A stretch of DNA of 64,000 bases from Streptomyces sp. CG 926 (GTDB lineage Bacteria; Actinomycetota; Actinomycetes; Streptomycetales; Streptomycetaceae), in assembly GCF_003148825.1 (NCBI RefSeq), contig NZ_QGGZ01000017.1:80183-144182 (forward strand), read 5' to 3'. Shown here piece by piece: positions 17,356 to 26,133 of this stretch. The stretch's first letter is position 1. Each line of letters opens with the position of its first letter. The notes under the pieces are model-generated. The model saw nothing but the letters and a program-made list of their open reading frames with translations. It had not been told where the DNA came from and made no database searches. The position numbers and the translations under genes were made by a program.

Positions 17356-17898
17356 CTAGGACGGGCGCCGTCGCAGGTGCGTCGTGAGGTGGTGCTGCAG
17401 CGGCTGTCCGACGGCGGCCATGTCGTGCACCACCGTCATCTCGCCGTTCTCGACCGTGTAGTGCCGCCGCGTGCCGGTGACCTCCTTGGCCAACGGCGTC
17501 AACGCCACGTCCTTGGTCTCGATCTCCACCTCCGGACCGGACACCCGCCCGACGTACGTCTCCACGATGCCGGTGGGGTGGGCCAGCACGACCTCCAGTC
17601 CGGCGTCGGGAGTCAACCGCCACCACCCGGCCTCACGGCCGGCTGGCCGCACCGGCGCCCCGGACGCGTCGATGAGCCACGCGCGTGCCTCGTAACGCAG
17701 GAAGGGGCGGCCGTCGTGGCTGAAGGTGATCTCCTGCTCGTAGCGGAAGTCCTGCTCGAGGGTCGGGTACTCGCCCCGACCCCGGCCGTGCCAACGTCCC
17801 AGCAGGTGCAGCACGGGCCGAAGCTGCGGGTGCGGCTCGGGGCCCTCACCGAGGACGTGGCTGTCGGGGTAGGGATTGTCCTGCACCGGCTCGAACAT
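17356..17898 (-). CDS. nitrobindin / FABP-like heme-binding protein
   Basis: About 180 residues forming a predicted 10-stranded barrel of the nitrobindin family. Near residue 36 is GRWHGRGRGEYP, the family Gly-Trp-Gly signature, and near the C-terminus HDMAAVGQPLQHHLTTHLRR supplies candidate heme-ligand histidines. Actinobacterial relatives bind ferric heme and isomerise peroxynitrite to nitrate. ATG 17898 follows AAGGTG; an in-frame GTG at 17904 is possible. It is a single gene, with no obvious operon partners. Confidence 0.82.
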   Translation of the reverse strand: MFEPVQDNPYPDSHVLGEGPEPHPQLRPVLHLLGRWHGRGRGEYPTLEQDFRYEQEITFSHDGRPFLRYEARAWLIDASGAPVRPAGREAGWWRLTPDAGLEVVLAHPTGIVETYVGRVSGPEVEIETKDVALTPLAKEVTGTRRHYTVENGEMTVVHDMAAVGQPLQHHLTTHLRRRPS

Positions 17899-17964
17899 GG
17901 TCACCTTGTCTGTCTGCGAGTACCGCCGAATCCGCAGCTTAGGGGTGTCCGGTGGCGCGGGCGA

Positions 17965-18001
17965 GCCCGCCCCGCCCCCGACGAACGGGGACGGGGCGGG
18001 C
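17965..18001. terminator. hairpin terminator downstream of the EF-G paralogue
   Basis: GCCCGCCCCGCCCCCG pairs with the inverted copy ending at 18001 with one mismatch across the loop ACGAA. It lies 14 bases after the stop of the minus-strand elongation-factor gene. Confidence 0.75.
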
Positions 18002-18014
18002 GTTCAACCCGCCG

Positions 18015-20090
18015 TCACCGGGCGGGCAGGGCCGCCGCGACCGAGGCCGGAACCGGTGCGAGACCGGCCGGCCGGGTGGTGAAGGTGCCCCGGCCCTGCG
18101 TCCGGCCGCGCAGCCGGGACGCGTAGCCGAACAGCTCGGCCAGCGGTACAGCCGCCGTGATCACCGCGGTTCCCGCCTCGGCGGTGGACCCGCTGACCCG
18201 GCCGCGGCGGGCGGCGAGATCACCCAGAACGCCACCGACACCGTCCTCCGGAACCGTCACCGTGACCTCGACGAGCGGTTCCAGGAGCTCCATCGTGCTC
18301 AGCCGCAGGGCCTCGCGCAGCCCGAATCGACCCGCCGCGCGGAACGCCATCTCCGAGGAGTCCTTGGAGTGGGTCGCCCCGTCGGTGAGCGTGACCCGTA
18401 GCCCCGTCACCGGGAACCCGCCGAGCGGGCCCTCGGTGAGCGCGTCCCGGCAGCCGGCCTCCACGGCGCGCGCGTACTCCTGCGGTACGCGTCCGCCGAC
18501 GACCGTCGACCGGAATTCGAAGCACGGTTCCTCCAGCGGCTCGACGTCGAGGACGACGTGCGCGAACTGGCCCGCGCCACCGTCCTGTTTGACGTGCCGG
18601 TGGACGAGGCCGTCGACCCCGCGTACGACGGTCTCCCGGTAGGAGACCCGCGGCCGGCCGACGACGACCTCCACCCCGTGGCCGCTGCGGATCTTCTCCA
18701 CCGCCACCTCCAGATGCAGCTCGCCCATCCCCGACAGCACGGTCTGGCCGCTCTCCGCGTCGGACCGCACCACCAGCGACGGGTCCTCCTCGGCGAGCCG
18801 GGCCAGCGCCGCCGAGAGCCGGCCCGTGTCGCCGCCCGACCGGGCCTCGACGGCTACCGACACCACCGGTTCGGCCACCGACGGCGGTTCGAGGACCAGC
18901 GGGGCGCCCGGCGCGCACAGGGTCGTGCCCGCCCGGGCGGCCTTCAGCCCGATCACCGCGACGATGTCACCGGCCACCGCCTCCTCCCGTTCCTCGTGCC
19001 GGTCGGCCTGGACCCGCAGGATCCGGCCGACCCGCTCCGTACGGCCCGTGGCCGCGTCCAGTACCGTCGCGCCCTTGCGCAGGGTGCCCGCGTAGACCCG
19101 TAGGTAGGTGAGCCGCCCGGTGGCCGTGGCCGTCACCTTGAAGGCGAGGGCCGTGAACGGCTCCGCCGGGTCGGGGGCGCGGTCCTGCTCCACGCCGTCC
19201 TCCACCAAGCCCCGTACCGGAGGCATGTCGGCGGGCGACGGCAGGTAGGCGAGGACCGCGTCCAGCAGCGGCTCGATCCCGCGGTTGCGGTACGCCGATC
19301 CGCACAGCACCACGACACCGTCGCCGCGCAGCGTCAGCTCCCGCAGGGCCCGCACCAGGGTGCGTTCCGTCAGGGCGGAGGCCGAGCAGAACTCCTCCAG
19401 TGCGTCCGCGTGCAGCTCCGCCACGGTCTCCTCCAGGAGTCGGCGACGCCGGGCCGCTTCCTCGCGCAGGGGCTCGGGGACCGGTCCGACCTGGTAGCCG
19501 TCGGCGCCGGTCCGCCAGTGCAGGGCGCGCATCGACAGCAGGTCGACGACGCCGGAGAACGAGTTCTCGGCCCCGATCGGCAGCTGTACCACCAGGGGTA
19601 CGACGCCCAGGCGCCCGCGGATGGAGGCGACGGCCGTGTCGAGGTCGGCGCCCGCCCGGTCCAGCTTGTTGACGAACGCGATCCGCGGCACACCGTGCCG
19701 GTCGGCCTGCCGCCACACCGTCTCGCTCTGCGGTTCGACCCCGGCGACGGCGTCGAACACCGCGACCGCCCCGTCCAGCACCCGCAGGGAACGCTCGACC
19801 TCGTCGGAGAAGTCGACGTGTCCCGGGGTGTCGATCAGGTTGACGCGATGGCCGCCCCAGGCGCAGCTCACGGCCGCGGCGAAGATGGTGATGCCGCGGT
19901 CGCGTTCCTGAGGGTCGTGGTCGGTGACGGTGGTGCCGTGATGCACCTCGCCCCGCTTGTGGATGGCACCGGTCGCGAAGAGGATCCGTTCGGTGATGGT
20001 GGTCTTGCCGGCGTCGACGTGGGCGAGGATGCCCAGGTTGCGGACGGCGGTGAGGGAAGAGGTGGTGCGGGGCTGCCTGTTGGCGCGCAT
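18015..20090 (-). CDS. fusB: elongation factor G paralogue (FusB/EF-G2 type)
   Basis: 691 residues, a full-length translational GTPase. G motifs are AHVDAGKTT (about 23-31), RGITI, DTPGHVDF, NKLD and GSAYRNRG. Domain IV holds HSKDSSEMAFRAAGRFGLREAL. The GTPase domain resembles EF-G (ERILFATG, QSETVWRQAD) rather than TetM. Streptomyces usually has a main fusA in the str operon and a second, divergent EF-G elsewhere; this gene has no rpsL/rpsG/tuf neighbours and fits the second type. Possible roles are ribosome recycling or tolerance of a translation inhibitor. A 39-codon ORF with a good ribosome site lies 256 bases upstream, which suggests attenuation control. The symbol rests on family and context only. 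Confidence 0.85.
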   Translation of the reverse strand: MRANRQPRTTSSLTAVRNLGILAHVDAGKTTITERILFATGAIHKRGEVHHGTTVTDHDPQERDRGITIFAAAVSCAWGGHRVNLIDTPGHVDFSDEVERSLRVLDGAVAVFDAVAGVEPQSETVWRQADRHGVPRIAFVNKLDRAGADLDTAVASIRGRLGVVPLVVQLPIGAENSFSGVVDLLSMRALHWRTGADGYQVGPVPEPLREEAARRRRLLEETVAELHADALEEFCSASALTERTLVRALRELTLRGDGVVVLCGSAYRNRGIEPLLDAVLAYLPSPADMPPVRGLVEDGVEQDRAPDPAEPFTALAFKVTATATGRLTYLRVYAGTLRKGATVLDAATGRTERVGRILRVQADRHEEREEAVAGDIVAVIGLKAARAGTTLCAPGAPLVLEPPSVAEPVVSVAVEARSGGDTGRLSAALARLAEEDPSLVVRSDAESGQTVLSGMGELHLEVAVEKIRSGHGVEVVVGRPRVSYRETVVRGVDGLVHRHVKQDGGAGQFAHVVLDVEPLEEPCFEFRSTVVGGRVPQEYARAVEAGCRDALTEGPLGGFPVTGLRVTLTDGATHSKDSSEMAFRAAGRFGLREALRLSTMELLEPLVEVTVTVPEDGVGGVLGDLAARRGRVSGSTAEAGTAVITAAVPLAELFGYASRLRGRTQGRGTFTTRPAGLAPVPASVAAALPAR

Positions 20091-20206
20091 GGCCCGAGGC
20101 CTTTCGAGTGTGCTGAGGAAGAGGGCGGCGCGATTCCCGGAAACCTGCTCCGGTCCTGGGTCCCCGGGCCCCTGGTTCTCGGTCCTCGGTCCCGCGTGCG
20201 GAGTCC

Positions 20207-20236
20207 GGCGGCGCCGCGCGGAGCGGCGTCGCCGCC
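20207..20236 (-). promoter_or_regulatory. hairpin in the 5' leader of the EF-G paralogue
   Basis: GGCGGCG and CGCCGCC arms, extended by inner CCGC/GCGG pairing, form a GC-rich stem between the candidate leader peptide and the EF-G gene. It could be a transcription attenuator. The rest of 20091-20346 holds no gene. Confidence 0.45.
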
Positions 20237-20346
20237 CGGTCCGGAAGGAGTCGGGCAGGAGTCCGGCAGGAGGACGTACGGGCCCACGCGCCGGCGCGCT
20301 GGAGTGCTCACCGGCGTGCGGGAGGCAGGAGGGGACGGACGGAACC

Positions 20347-20466
20347 CTAGAAGGGGGTCACGGGCATACGGTGACGGCCGCGCAGCCGGCACCGCGCGCT
20401 ACGAGACACCGGGATCACGTCGTACCGGGTCGGGGGAGCGGAGGCGGCGGTGCGGTGTGTGCGCAT
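20347..20466 (-). CDS. candidate 39-residue leader peptide upstream of the EF-G paralogue
   Basis: The ATG at 20466 is preceded by AAGGGGAG at proper distance, and the frame stays open for 39 codons to a TAG at 20347. The peptide starts MRTHRTAASAPPTRYDV and ends with a basic run, RCRLRGRHRMPVTPF. An in-frame ATG ten codons earlier is also possible. It has no known domain. Its place in a long leader before a translation factor gene, followed by a GC-rich hairpin, fits a ribosome-stalling attenuator. This is inference; chance ORFs of this length are common at this GC content. Confidence 0.4.
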   Translation of the reverse strand: MRTHRTAASAPPTRYDVIPVSRSARCRLRGRHRMPVTPF

Positions 20467-20764
20467 GGCCCGGCTCCCCTTCTCTTCACTCGGCATGAGG
20501 CGCGCGATGCCCTGTCGGCAGCGCGTACGCCGAGTCTAGTGATCGCATGCGGCCGGGGCACCGGGTTTTCCGGGCCCCCAAGGGGCGGGAGTTGACGCCG
20601 CGTCACCGGCGGCGGTGCGGCGACGCGGCGGTGTGCGCGGGTGATGTCCGTGAGCCGTGTGCGCTCCGCAGGCGGTCGAGAGCCGAGATGTCGGACGGGG
20701 CGTGTACGGTGAGTGATGTACTGCTACTGAAAGTAATCGCTCGGTTGCGTCCGTGGGAGTCGTC

Positions 20765-21652
20765 GTGTCCATGTTGCTGATCAGAGGGTCGTTCCGGGTG
20801 AACGGCGGAACCAAACCGGACGGGGACACCATCCCCTTCATCCCGGACGACGTGGCCGACTGGCGTCTCGTGCCCGGGTGCACCGGGGTCCTGCCCAAGG
20901 CGGACGGACGCGCCTCCGTACGCCTGGAGGGCATCGACGCACTGGAGACCCACTACACCAACGGCAGCTACGGGCCGGAGCGGCGCCAGCCGCGGAAGTT
21001 CGCCCACGAGGCCGCCGACGCGCTGCTGACCTGGCTCCGCTTCACCAGCATCGAGCGGCACGACGACGAGACGGTCACCACGGTCCCCGACAAGGTGCCC
21101 GGCTACATCCTCACCAGTGGCACCGACATGTTCGGCCGCTGTGTGGCCCTGGTCGGCCGCGGTGTCCCGCCCGCCTACAGCGGCTACCGGATCGACGTCG
21201 ACAAGGAGAGGCTGGAGCGGACCGCCAATCACCACCTGCTCAAGAGCGGCCTGGCCTACCCGACCTTCTACGACGGCCTGTCCGCGGACCTGCGGGAGGT
21301 GCTCAGGGCCGCCGCCGTGGAGGCGAAGGAGGCCACGCCGCCGAAGGGGTTGTGGGCGAAGGACGTGACCGTGGAAGGGGCCGAGATCGACGGCATCTCC
21401 TCGATCACGGACGACACCGGTGTGGTGATCCTCCCCAAGCTGTTCCGTCGGCTGAAGGACTACTTCGACGCGGCCCCCGAGAATCGCTCACTGGCGGGTT
21501 TCCGCGCCTTCCTGGCCGGGGCCGGGGACAAGTTCCGCATCCTGCCGGACGGCGAAGAGCTCATGGGTCTGCACCGGGTGGTCGAGATCTCGCAGGATCA
21601 GGTCCTGCGGATGACCCACCCCAGCGAGGACCTCCTGTTCGTCAACGGGTGA
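20765..21652 (+). CDS. staphylococcal-nuclease-like (SNase/OB-fold) protein
   Basis: 295 residues. The N-terminal 160 residues carry thermonuclease landmarks: DGDTIPF, VRLEGIDALE (matching the catalytic Arg35/Glu43 region) and DMFGRCVALV (matching Arg87 in the GR motif). This suggests Ca-dependent phosphodiester cleavage, though here the motif spacing is stretched by an insert. There is no signal peptide, so it would act inside the cell. The C-terminal 130 residues are unassigned. The GTG at 20765 has GGGAG five bases upstream and is preferred to the GTG at 20753. The gene stands alone; no defence or restriction genes are adjacent. Confidence 0.75.
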   Translation: MSMLLIRGSFRVNGGTKPDGDTIPFIPDDVADWRLVPGCTGVLPKADGRASVRLEGIDALETHYTNGSYGPERRQPRKFAHEAADALLTWLRFTSIERHDDETVTTVPDKVPGYILTSGTDMFGRCVALVGRGVPPAYSGYRIDVDKERLERTANHHLLKSGLAYPTFYDGLSADLREVLRAAAVEAKEATPPKGLWAKDVTVEGAEIDGISSITDDTGVVILPKLFRRLKDYFDAAPENRSLAGFRAFLAGAGDKFRILPDGEELMGLHRVVEISQDQVLRMTHPSEDLLFVNG

Positions 21653-21718
21653 GTGGGGCGCGGCGCCCGGGGCCACCGGCCCGGTCCACGCCGGCAACCC
21701 CCGTCCGGCCCGGCCCCG

Positions 21719-23248
21719 TCAGCGCCGGGGAGTCGTCGGCAGGCGCAGGACCAGCCGCGCACCCTCGGCGCCGCCCGCGCCGCCCGCGCCGCCCTCGGCC
21801 GTCAGGGTGCCGCCGTGGTGGGTGCTCAGATCGCGGGCGATGGCGAGGCCCAGGCCGGCGCCGCCGTGGTCGCGGCTGCGCGAGTCGTCGAGGCGCGTGA
21901 AGCGTTCGAAGATCCGCTCCCGGTCGGCGACCGGGATACCGGGACCGTCGTCGACCACCTCCAGCACCGCGGTACCAGGCCGCGTGCCGTTCGTGGTGCG
22001 CAGGGTGACGTCCACGCGTCCATCGGCGTAACGCTGTGCGTTGTCGACGAGGTTCGTGACGATGCGGCCGAGCCACAGCGCGCCGGCGGTGACCTCGACA
22101 TCGGGTTCCAGACGCAGCCGTACGGGGACCCGGTCGCCGAGTCGGCCCTCCACCACCTCGCGCACGAGACCGGTCAGGTCCAGCGGGGCCGCGACCACCG
22201 GCTGGGCCGCGTCGATCCGGGCGAGCAGCAGCAGGTCGGCCGTGAGGTGCTGGAGCCGTTCGATGTCCTCCAGGGCCCCCGAGATCAGCTCGGGCCACAG
22301 CTCCGGGTCCTGGACGGCCAGCGCCACCTCCAACTGGGTGCGCAGGACCGTGATGGGGCTGCGCAGTTCGTGGGAGGCGTCGGCGATGAACTGCTGCTGG
22401 CGGATCCCCGAGGCCTCCAGCCGGTCGAGGGTGGCGTTCATGGTCTCGGCCAGCCGGGCGACCTCGTCGTGCGTGGCGGGCACCGGCACCCGGCGGTGCA
22501 GGCCGCGGTCGGAGATCTCGGCGACCTCCGCCCGGATCTCCTCCACCGGCCGCAGCGCATGGCCGGTGACCCGCCAGGTCACGAGGGCGACGGTGGCCAG
22601 CAGCAGGGGCATGCCGATGACGAGAGCGGCGGTGGTCGTGTCGTCGGCCGCGTCGGCGTCCCGCAGGGAGGCGCCGGCGTAGACGGTGGCCATGCCGTCC
22701 GGGGTCTCCGTGACGACCTGCACGACCCGCTGTCGGTACTCACCGTCCAGCGGGCGGACCCGCCACGTGTGGAACCGGGTTCCCGGAACGCCGGGAACGG
22801 TCGGCGGGAAGGCGGGCACCCCGGCCAGGTTCGGGCTGGCGAACAGGACGCGCCCGTCGGCGCCCACCACCTGCACGAAGTCGATGCCGCGGACCGGCGG
22901 CCGTGCGCGGCCCAGCTTCCCGGCGGCGGCGAGCTGCGCCACCGTCTCGGCCTGGCGCCGGGCGTCGTTCTCCGCGTTGCGGAGCAGGTTCGCCTCCAGC
23001 AGCCCGAGCAGGGCGAACGAGGCGAGCGCCAAGGCCACGGCGACCACCGCACTGGCGCCGACGGTCGCCCGCGCCCGTACCGTGGTCGGCCACAGTCGCC
23101 GCAGCACCGGCCACCGGCGCAGGATCGCGCCCGGGACCGCGCGCAGGGCGGCGCGCACGCGCTCAAGGTCACTCTCCCGGTCGCGGTCACCCTCGCGCTC
23201 GCCGTCGCCGTCCGGGTCGCGCTCGCGCGGGCCGGGGTGTTCGGCCAT
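21719..23248 (-). CDS. sensor histidine kinase of a two-component system
   Basis: About 509 residues. A charged Arg/Asp/Glu-rich N-terminus precedes one membrane helix (about 65-85), an extracytoplasmic sensor of about 120 residues and a second helix (about 195-215). Then come HAMP, the H-box (FIADASHELRSP), the N-box (LVDNAQRYA), the G1 box (DDGPGIP), the F-box (FERFTRLDD) and the G2 box (GGAGLGLAIA). All residues for autophosphorylation are present. Translation is coupled to the response regulator: ATG 23248 lies just after its stop, and an overlapping GTG at 23260 is the alternative. Confidence 0.9.
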   Translation of the reverse strand: MAEHPGPRERDPDGDGEREGDRDRESDLERVRAALRAVPGAILRRWPVLRRLWPTTVRARATVGASAVVAVALALASFALLGLLEANLLRNAENDARRQAETVAQLAAAGKLGRARPPVRGIDFVQVVGADGRVLFASPNLAGVPAFPPTVPGVPGTRFHTWRVRPLDGEYRQRVVQVVTETPDGMATVYAGASLRDADAADDTTTAALVIGMPLLLATVALVTWRVTGHALRPVEEIRAEVAEISDRGLHRRVPVPATHDEVARLAETMNATLDRLEASGIRQQQFIADASHELRSPITVLRTQLEVALAVQDPELWPELISGALEDIERLQHLTADLLLLARIDAAQPVVAAPLDLTGLVREVVEGRLGDRVPVRLRLEPDVEVTAGALWLGRIVTNLVDNAQRYADGRVDVTLRTTNGTRPGTAVLEVVDDGPGIPVADRERIFERFTRLDDSRSRDHGGAGLGLAIARDLSTHHGGTLTAEGGAGGAGGAEGARLVLRLPTTPRR

Positions 23249-23252
23249 GGCC

Positions 23253-23930
23253 TCAGCCACCGTCGGCCGCCAGTCGATAACCTGCTCCGCGTACGGTCTC
23301 CACCGCGGCGCGGCCGAACGGTGCGTCGATCTTGCGTCGGACGGCGCTGACATGGACCTCGACCACGTTGGGATCGCCGTCGAAGGCGCTGTCCCAGACC
23401 TGTTCCAATATGTCCCGCTTGGGCACGACCTCGCCCGCGCGTCGGGCCAGGTACTCCAGAACCGCGAACTCCCGCGCCGTCAGCCGGATCTCCGTGCCGC
23501 CACGTGAACAGGAGTGCCGGGCGGGGTCGAGCAGCAGATCGCCGAACCGCATCACCTGCGGTCGTCGGCGGCCCGTACGTCGGCCGAGCGCGCGCAGTCG
23601 GGCGACGAGGACGAGGTAGGAGAACGGCTTGGACAGGAAGTCGTCGGCGCCGGTGTCGAGGGCCTCCGCCTCGTCGTACTCGCCGTCCTTCGCCGTGAGC
23701 ATCAGGATCCCCGACTCGTTCCCGGCCGCGCGCAGCTTCGCGCACACCCGGTACCCGTTCAGTCCGGGCAGCATGATGTCCAGCACGATGAGGTCGTAGT
23801 CGTGCTCCGTGGCCATCCACAGACCCTGGGTCCCGTCGTGGGCCACATCCACCGAGAACCCCTCCGACTGCAGCCCTCGCTGCAGGGCCACGGCGAGCCG
23901 CCGTTCGTCCTCCACCACCAGTACGCGCAT
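23253..23930 (-). CDS. OmpR/PhoB-family response regulator
   Basis: 225 residues. The receiver domain (1-115) has acidic residues near 8-9, phospho-acceptor Asp51 (VLDIMLPG) and the conserved Lys in SKPFSY. The C-terminal winged helix (130-220) has LTAREFAVLEYLARRAGEVV and NVVEVHVSAVRRKID. It forms a pair with the downstream kinase and is divergent from a PepSY-domain protein gene. Three direct CTTCAG copies in the shared intergenic region are its likely binding site. This arrangement (kinase, regulator, divergent PepSY protein) recurs in actinobacteria. Confidence 0.93.
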   Translation of the reverse strand: MRVLVVEDERRLAVALQRGLQSEGFSVDVAHDGTQGLWMATEHDYDLIVLDIMLPGLNGYRVCAKLRAAGNESGILMLTAKDGEYDEAEALDTGADDFLSKPFSYLVLVARLRALGRRTGRRRPQVMRFGDLLLDPARHSCSRGGTEIRLTAREFAVLEYLARRAGEVVPKRDILEQVWDSAFDGDPNVVEVHVSAVRRKIDAPFGRAAVETVRGAGYRLAADGG

Positions 23931-23964
23931 GTCGGACAGGATCTCAGGACCGCTCCGCGGTTGG

Positions 23965-24001
23965 CTGAAGAGGTCTTCAGGTGGCTTCAGCGGGGCTTCA
24001 G
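23965..24001. promoter_or_regulatory. CTTCAG direct repeats, likely response-regulator operator
   Basis: CTTCAG occurs at 23975, 23985 and 23996 (10- and 11-bp steps, one helical turn). The inverse CTGAAG at 23965 makes CTGAAG-N4-CTTCAG. It lies between the divergent response regulator and PepSY genes. Helical-turn direct repeats are typical of OmpR-family binding. Confidence 0.6.
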
Positions 24002-24068
24002 GTTCCGCTCAGCATGCTCGGGAACGAGCCGCGCCGCACCGCGCCCGGTTGTCCTGAGGAGTGCCTGT

Positions 24069-24701
24069 ATGTCTGATTCTGTCCCGCCGTCCGAGCAGCC
24101 CGAGACCGCCGCCGTGACCACACCGGCGACCGCCCCCGAGGCCGGGTCCCGCAAGTCCGCGGCCCTGGGCCGCCTCGTCCCCGGCGGCAAGCGCGCCCGC
24201 TGGGTGGCGGCGGGCGCCGTCGCGGTGGTGGTCGTCGGCGGAGTGGCGGCGGTGGCCGCGGCCGGACACCACGACCGCCACATGCGCGTCGAGCGGGGTC
24301 CGCACATGGCCTGGGCCGGACCGGGCCCCGAGGGCGGCCTGCGGGGCGGCCCGCACGCCGCCGAGCCGCGGCACGACCGGGAGCAGGCCGGGCCCGGCCG
24401 TCCCGCGGGTTCCAAGTCCCCGGGGGAGCCGGGCCGTCCCGGTGGCGCCGAGGGGCGAGGCGGCTTTGCCAAGGAGGCCCCGGCGCCCGCACCCATCCCC
24501 TCCCTGGCCATCGGCGAGGCGGCCGAGAAGGCCGCCGCGGCCGTACCGGGCGGGAAGGTGGCGGGTCTGCGCGCGGTCGCGCAGGAGGGCGGCGGCAGCG
24601 CCTGGCTGGCCGTGGTCATCGGTTCGGACGGGGTCCGGCACGCGGTCACCGTGTCCGGCACCGACGGGACGATCACCAGCAACACCACCAAGGACCGCTG
24701 A
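24069..24701 (+). CDS. membrane-anchored PepSY-domain protein
   Basis: 210 residues. The cytoplasmic N-terminus (about 45 residues) is followed by one helix (WVAAGAVAVVVVGGVAAVAAAG) at about 45-66. Next comes a His/Gly/Pro-rich low-complexity segment (about 70-135) and a C-terminal PepSY-like domain (about 140-210: SLAIGEAAEKAAAAVPGGKV). PepSY domains inhibit proteases or modulate surface enzymes. Divergence from a two-component pair suggests it is that system's target. The ATG at 24069 is preceded by GAGGAG. Confidence 0.78.
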   Translation: MSDSVPPSEQPETAAVTTPATAPEAGSRKSAALGRLVPGGKRARWVAAGAVAVVVVGGVAAVAAAGHHDRHMRVERGPHMAWAGPGPEGGLRGGPHAAEPRHDREQAGPGRPAGSKSPGEPGRPGGAEGRGGFAKEAPAPAPIPSLAIGEAAEKAAAAVPGGKVAGLRAVAQEGGGSAWLAVVIGSDGVRHAVTVSGTDGTITSNTTKDR

Positions 24702-24845
24702 GGCGCTCAGGGTCCGAGGCACTCAGCATCCGAGGGGCCCAGGGTCCGAGGGACTCAGCGTCCGAGGCGCCCAGCGTCCGAGGGACTCAGCGTCCGAGGC
24801 GCCCAGCGTCCGAGGGGCTCACGGTCCGAGGGACTCCGGGTCCTG
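24702..24845. repeat. 16-bp minisatellite, 8 full copies plus a partial
   Basis: Immediately after the PepSY stop a 16-bp unit of the form GGSRCYCAGSGTCCGA repeats at 24702, 24718, 24734, 24750, 24766, 24782, 24798 and 24814, with a partial ninth at 24830. TCCGA is constant in the eight full copies. The period is not a multiple of three, so it is unlikely to code. Confidence 0.9.
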
Positions 24846-24848
24846 GCC

Positions 24849-26069
24849 CTACGAGGTCATGGCGCGGCCCCCGATACCGGGGGCCCCGCCGAGTTGGCCC
24901 CGCCACCAGGCCTCCATCGCGTCGCTGTCCATGCCCGCCCAGGCCGGGGTCCGCTCGACCTGGGCGTGGCCCAGCCGGCGGGCCAGCGCGACCAACTCCC
25001 GTCCGGCGGCGCCACGGGTCTCCTCGTAGCCGCGCAGCAGTTCCTCGAAGGAACCGCTGCTGCGCCAGCCGTCGGCGAGGGCGGTGGCGTCCTGGAGGGC
25101 CTTCGCGGCGCCGCTCGTGTTGTGCGGGCGTACGACGCTCGCCGCGTCCCCCGCGAGCAGCAGCCGGTCGCCCGCGGTGCGCGTGGCCTCCACGTCGTAG
25201 ATCGGCTGGACGAAGGTGTCCGCCGGCCCGGTCAGCGCGAGCGCCCGCCCCCAGTACGGCGGGAACTCGCGATCGAGCAACGCCGCCAGATGCTCGGCCA
25301 GCTCGGGAGTGAGGCCGCCCGGCGGGAAACTCGTCGGATCGCCCTGGCGCAGCTGCCCGTCCTGCGGCGCAGACGCGTAGAGCACCCAGTTCACCCGGGG
25401 TCCGGTCGGCCCGGGAATCCGGTAGATGACACAGGAACCGCCCGGGAAGCAGACCGTGGTCACCGCCTCCGGAGCCGAGTCCGCGAGGCCGCCGAGCTCC
25501 GCGAGCCGCGCCGCGTCGACGTTGCCGCGCCAGCACACGTAACCGGCGTACTGCGGCCGGGTGTCCGGACAGAGCGCCGCGCGTACCACCGACCGGTACC
25601 CGTCGGCTCCGACGACCAGGTCGTACCGCTCGACGGACCCACCCGCGAGCCGCAGCTCGACGCCGGCGGCCCCGGTTTCCGCGACCCCCGTCACCGCCGC
25701 CCCCTGCCGGTAGACCACCGAGTCGGGAACGGACTCCCGAAGGCCTCGCCAGAGCAGGCCCCAGTGGTAGGAGTAGAAGGGGAAGGGTTGCTCCCAGATC
25801 ACCCGACCGCCCGCCCCGTGGGCATCGTCGCGCACCACCCAACGGCGCCGCTCCAGTCGGTGTGCCGCGATCCCCTCGGGCAGCGCGCCGCTCGCGCCGA
25901 GCTCGGCCGCCCGCTCGTCGTGGATGCACAGCCCGACGCCGCGGTCCTGCAGCCGCCCGCCCGTACGCTCCAGTACCACCACTTCACCGGCGCCCGCCCG
26001 TGCCGCCGCCGTGGCGACGGCGCAGCCCGCGATGCTCCCGCCGACCACCGCGATCGTTCCGCCCCGCAT
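24849..26069 (-). CDS. FAD-dependent aromatic-type monooxygenase
   Basis: 406 residues, group A flavin monooxygenase. The dinucleotide-binding start is IAVVGGSIAGCAVATAAARA, the DG motif is LVVGADGYRSVVRAAL, and the GD motif is LLLAGDAASVVRPHNTSGAA. It would use NAD(P)H and O2 to hydroxylate or epoxidise an unknown substrate; actinobacterial relatives act in antibiotic tailoring or resistance and in aromatic degradation. The ATG at 26069 has GGAGG eight bases upstream. It is a single gene, with a minisatellite beyond its 3' end. Confidence 0.87.
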   Translation of the reverse strand: MRGGTIAVVGGSIAGCAVATAAARAGAGEVVVLERTGGRLQDRGVGLCIHDERAAELGASGALPEGIAAHRLERRRWVVRDDAHGAGGRVIWEQPFPFYSYHWGLLWRGLRESVPDSVVYRQGAAVTGVAETGAAGVELRLAGGSVERYDLVVGADGYRSVVRAALCPDTRPQYAGYVCWRGNVDAARLAELGGLADSAPEAVTTVCFPGGSCVIYRIPGPTGPRVNWVLYASAPQDGQLRQGDPTSFPPGGLTPELAEHLAALLDREFPPYWGRALALTGPADTFVQPIYDVEATRTAGDRLLLAGDAASVVRPHNTSGAAKALQDATALADGWRSSGSFEELLRGYEETRGAAGRELVALARRLGHAQVERTPAWAGMDSDAMEAWWRGQLGGAPGIGGRAMTS

Positions 26070-26133
26070 AGGACCCGCCTCCTGTCGATGCACTTCACCG
26101 CCCCGCCCCGCCCCGCCCCGCACCGGGCCGGGG

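Noticed and set aside
18015..20090. TetM-type ribosomal protection protein
   Set aside because: The GTPase domain follows EF-G (ERILFATG, QSETVWRQAD), not TetM (ESLLYNSGAI, QTRILFHAL). Called a second EF-G instead.
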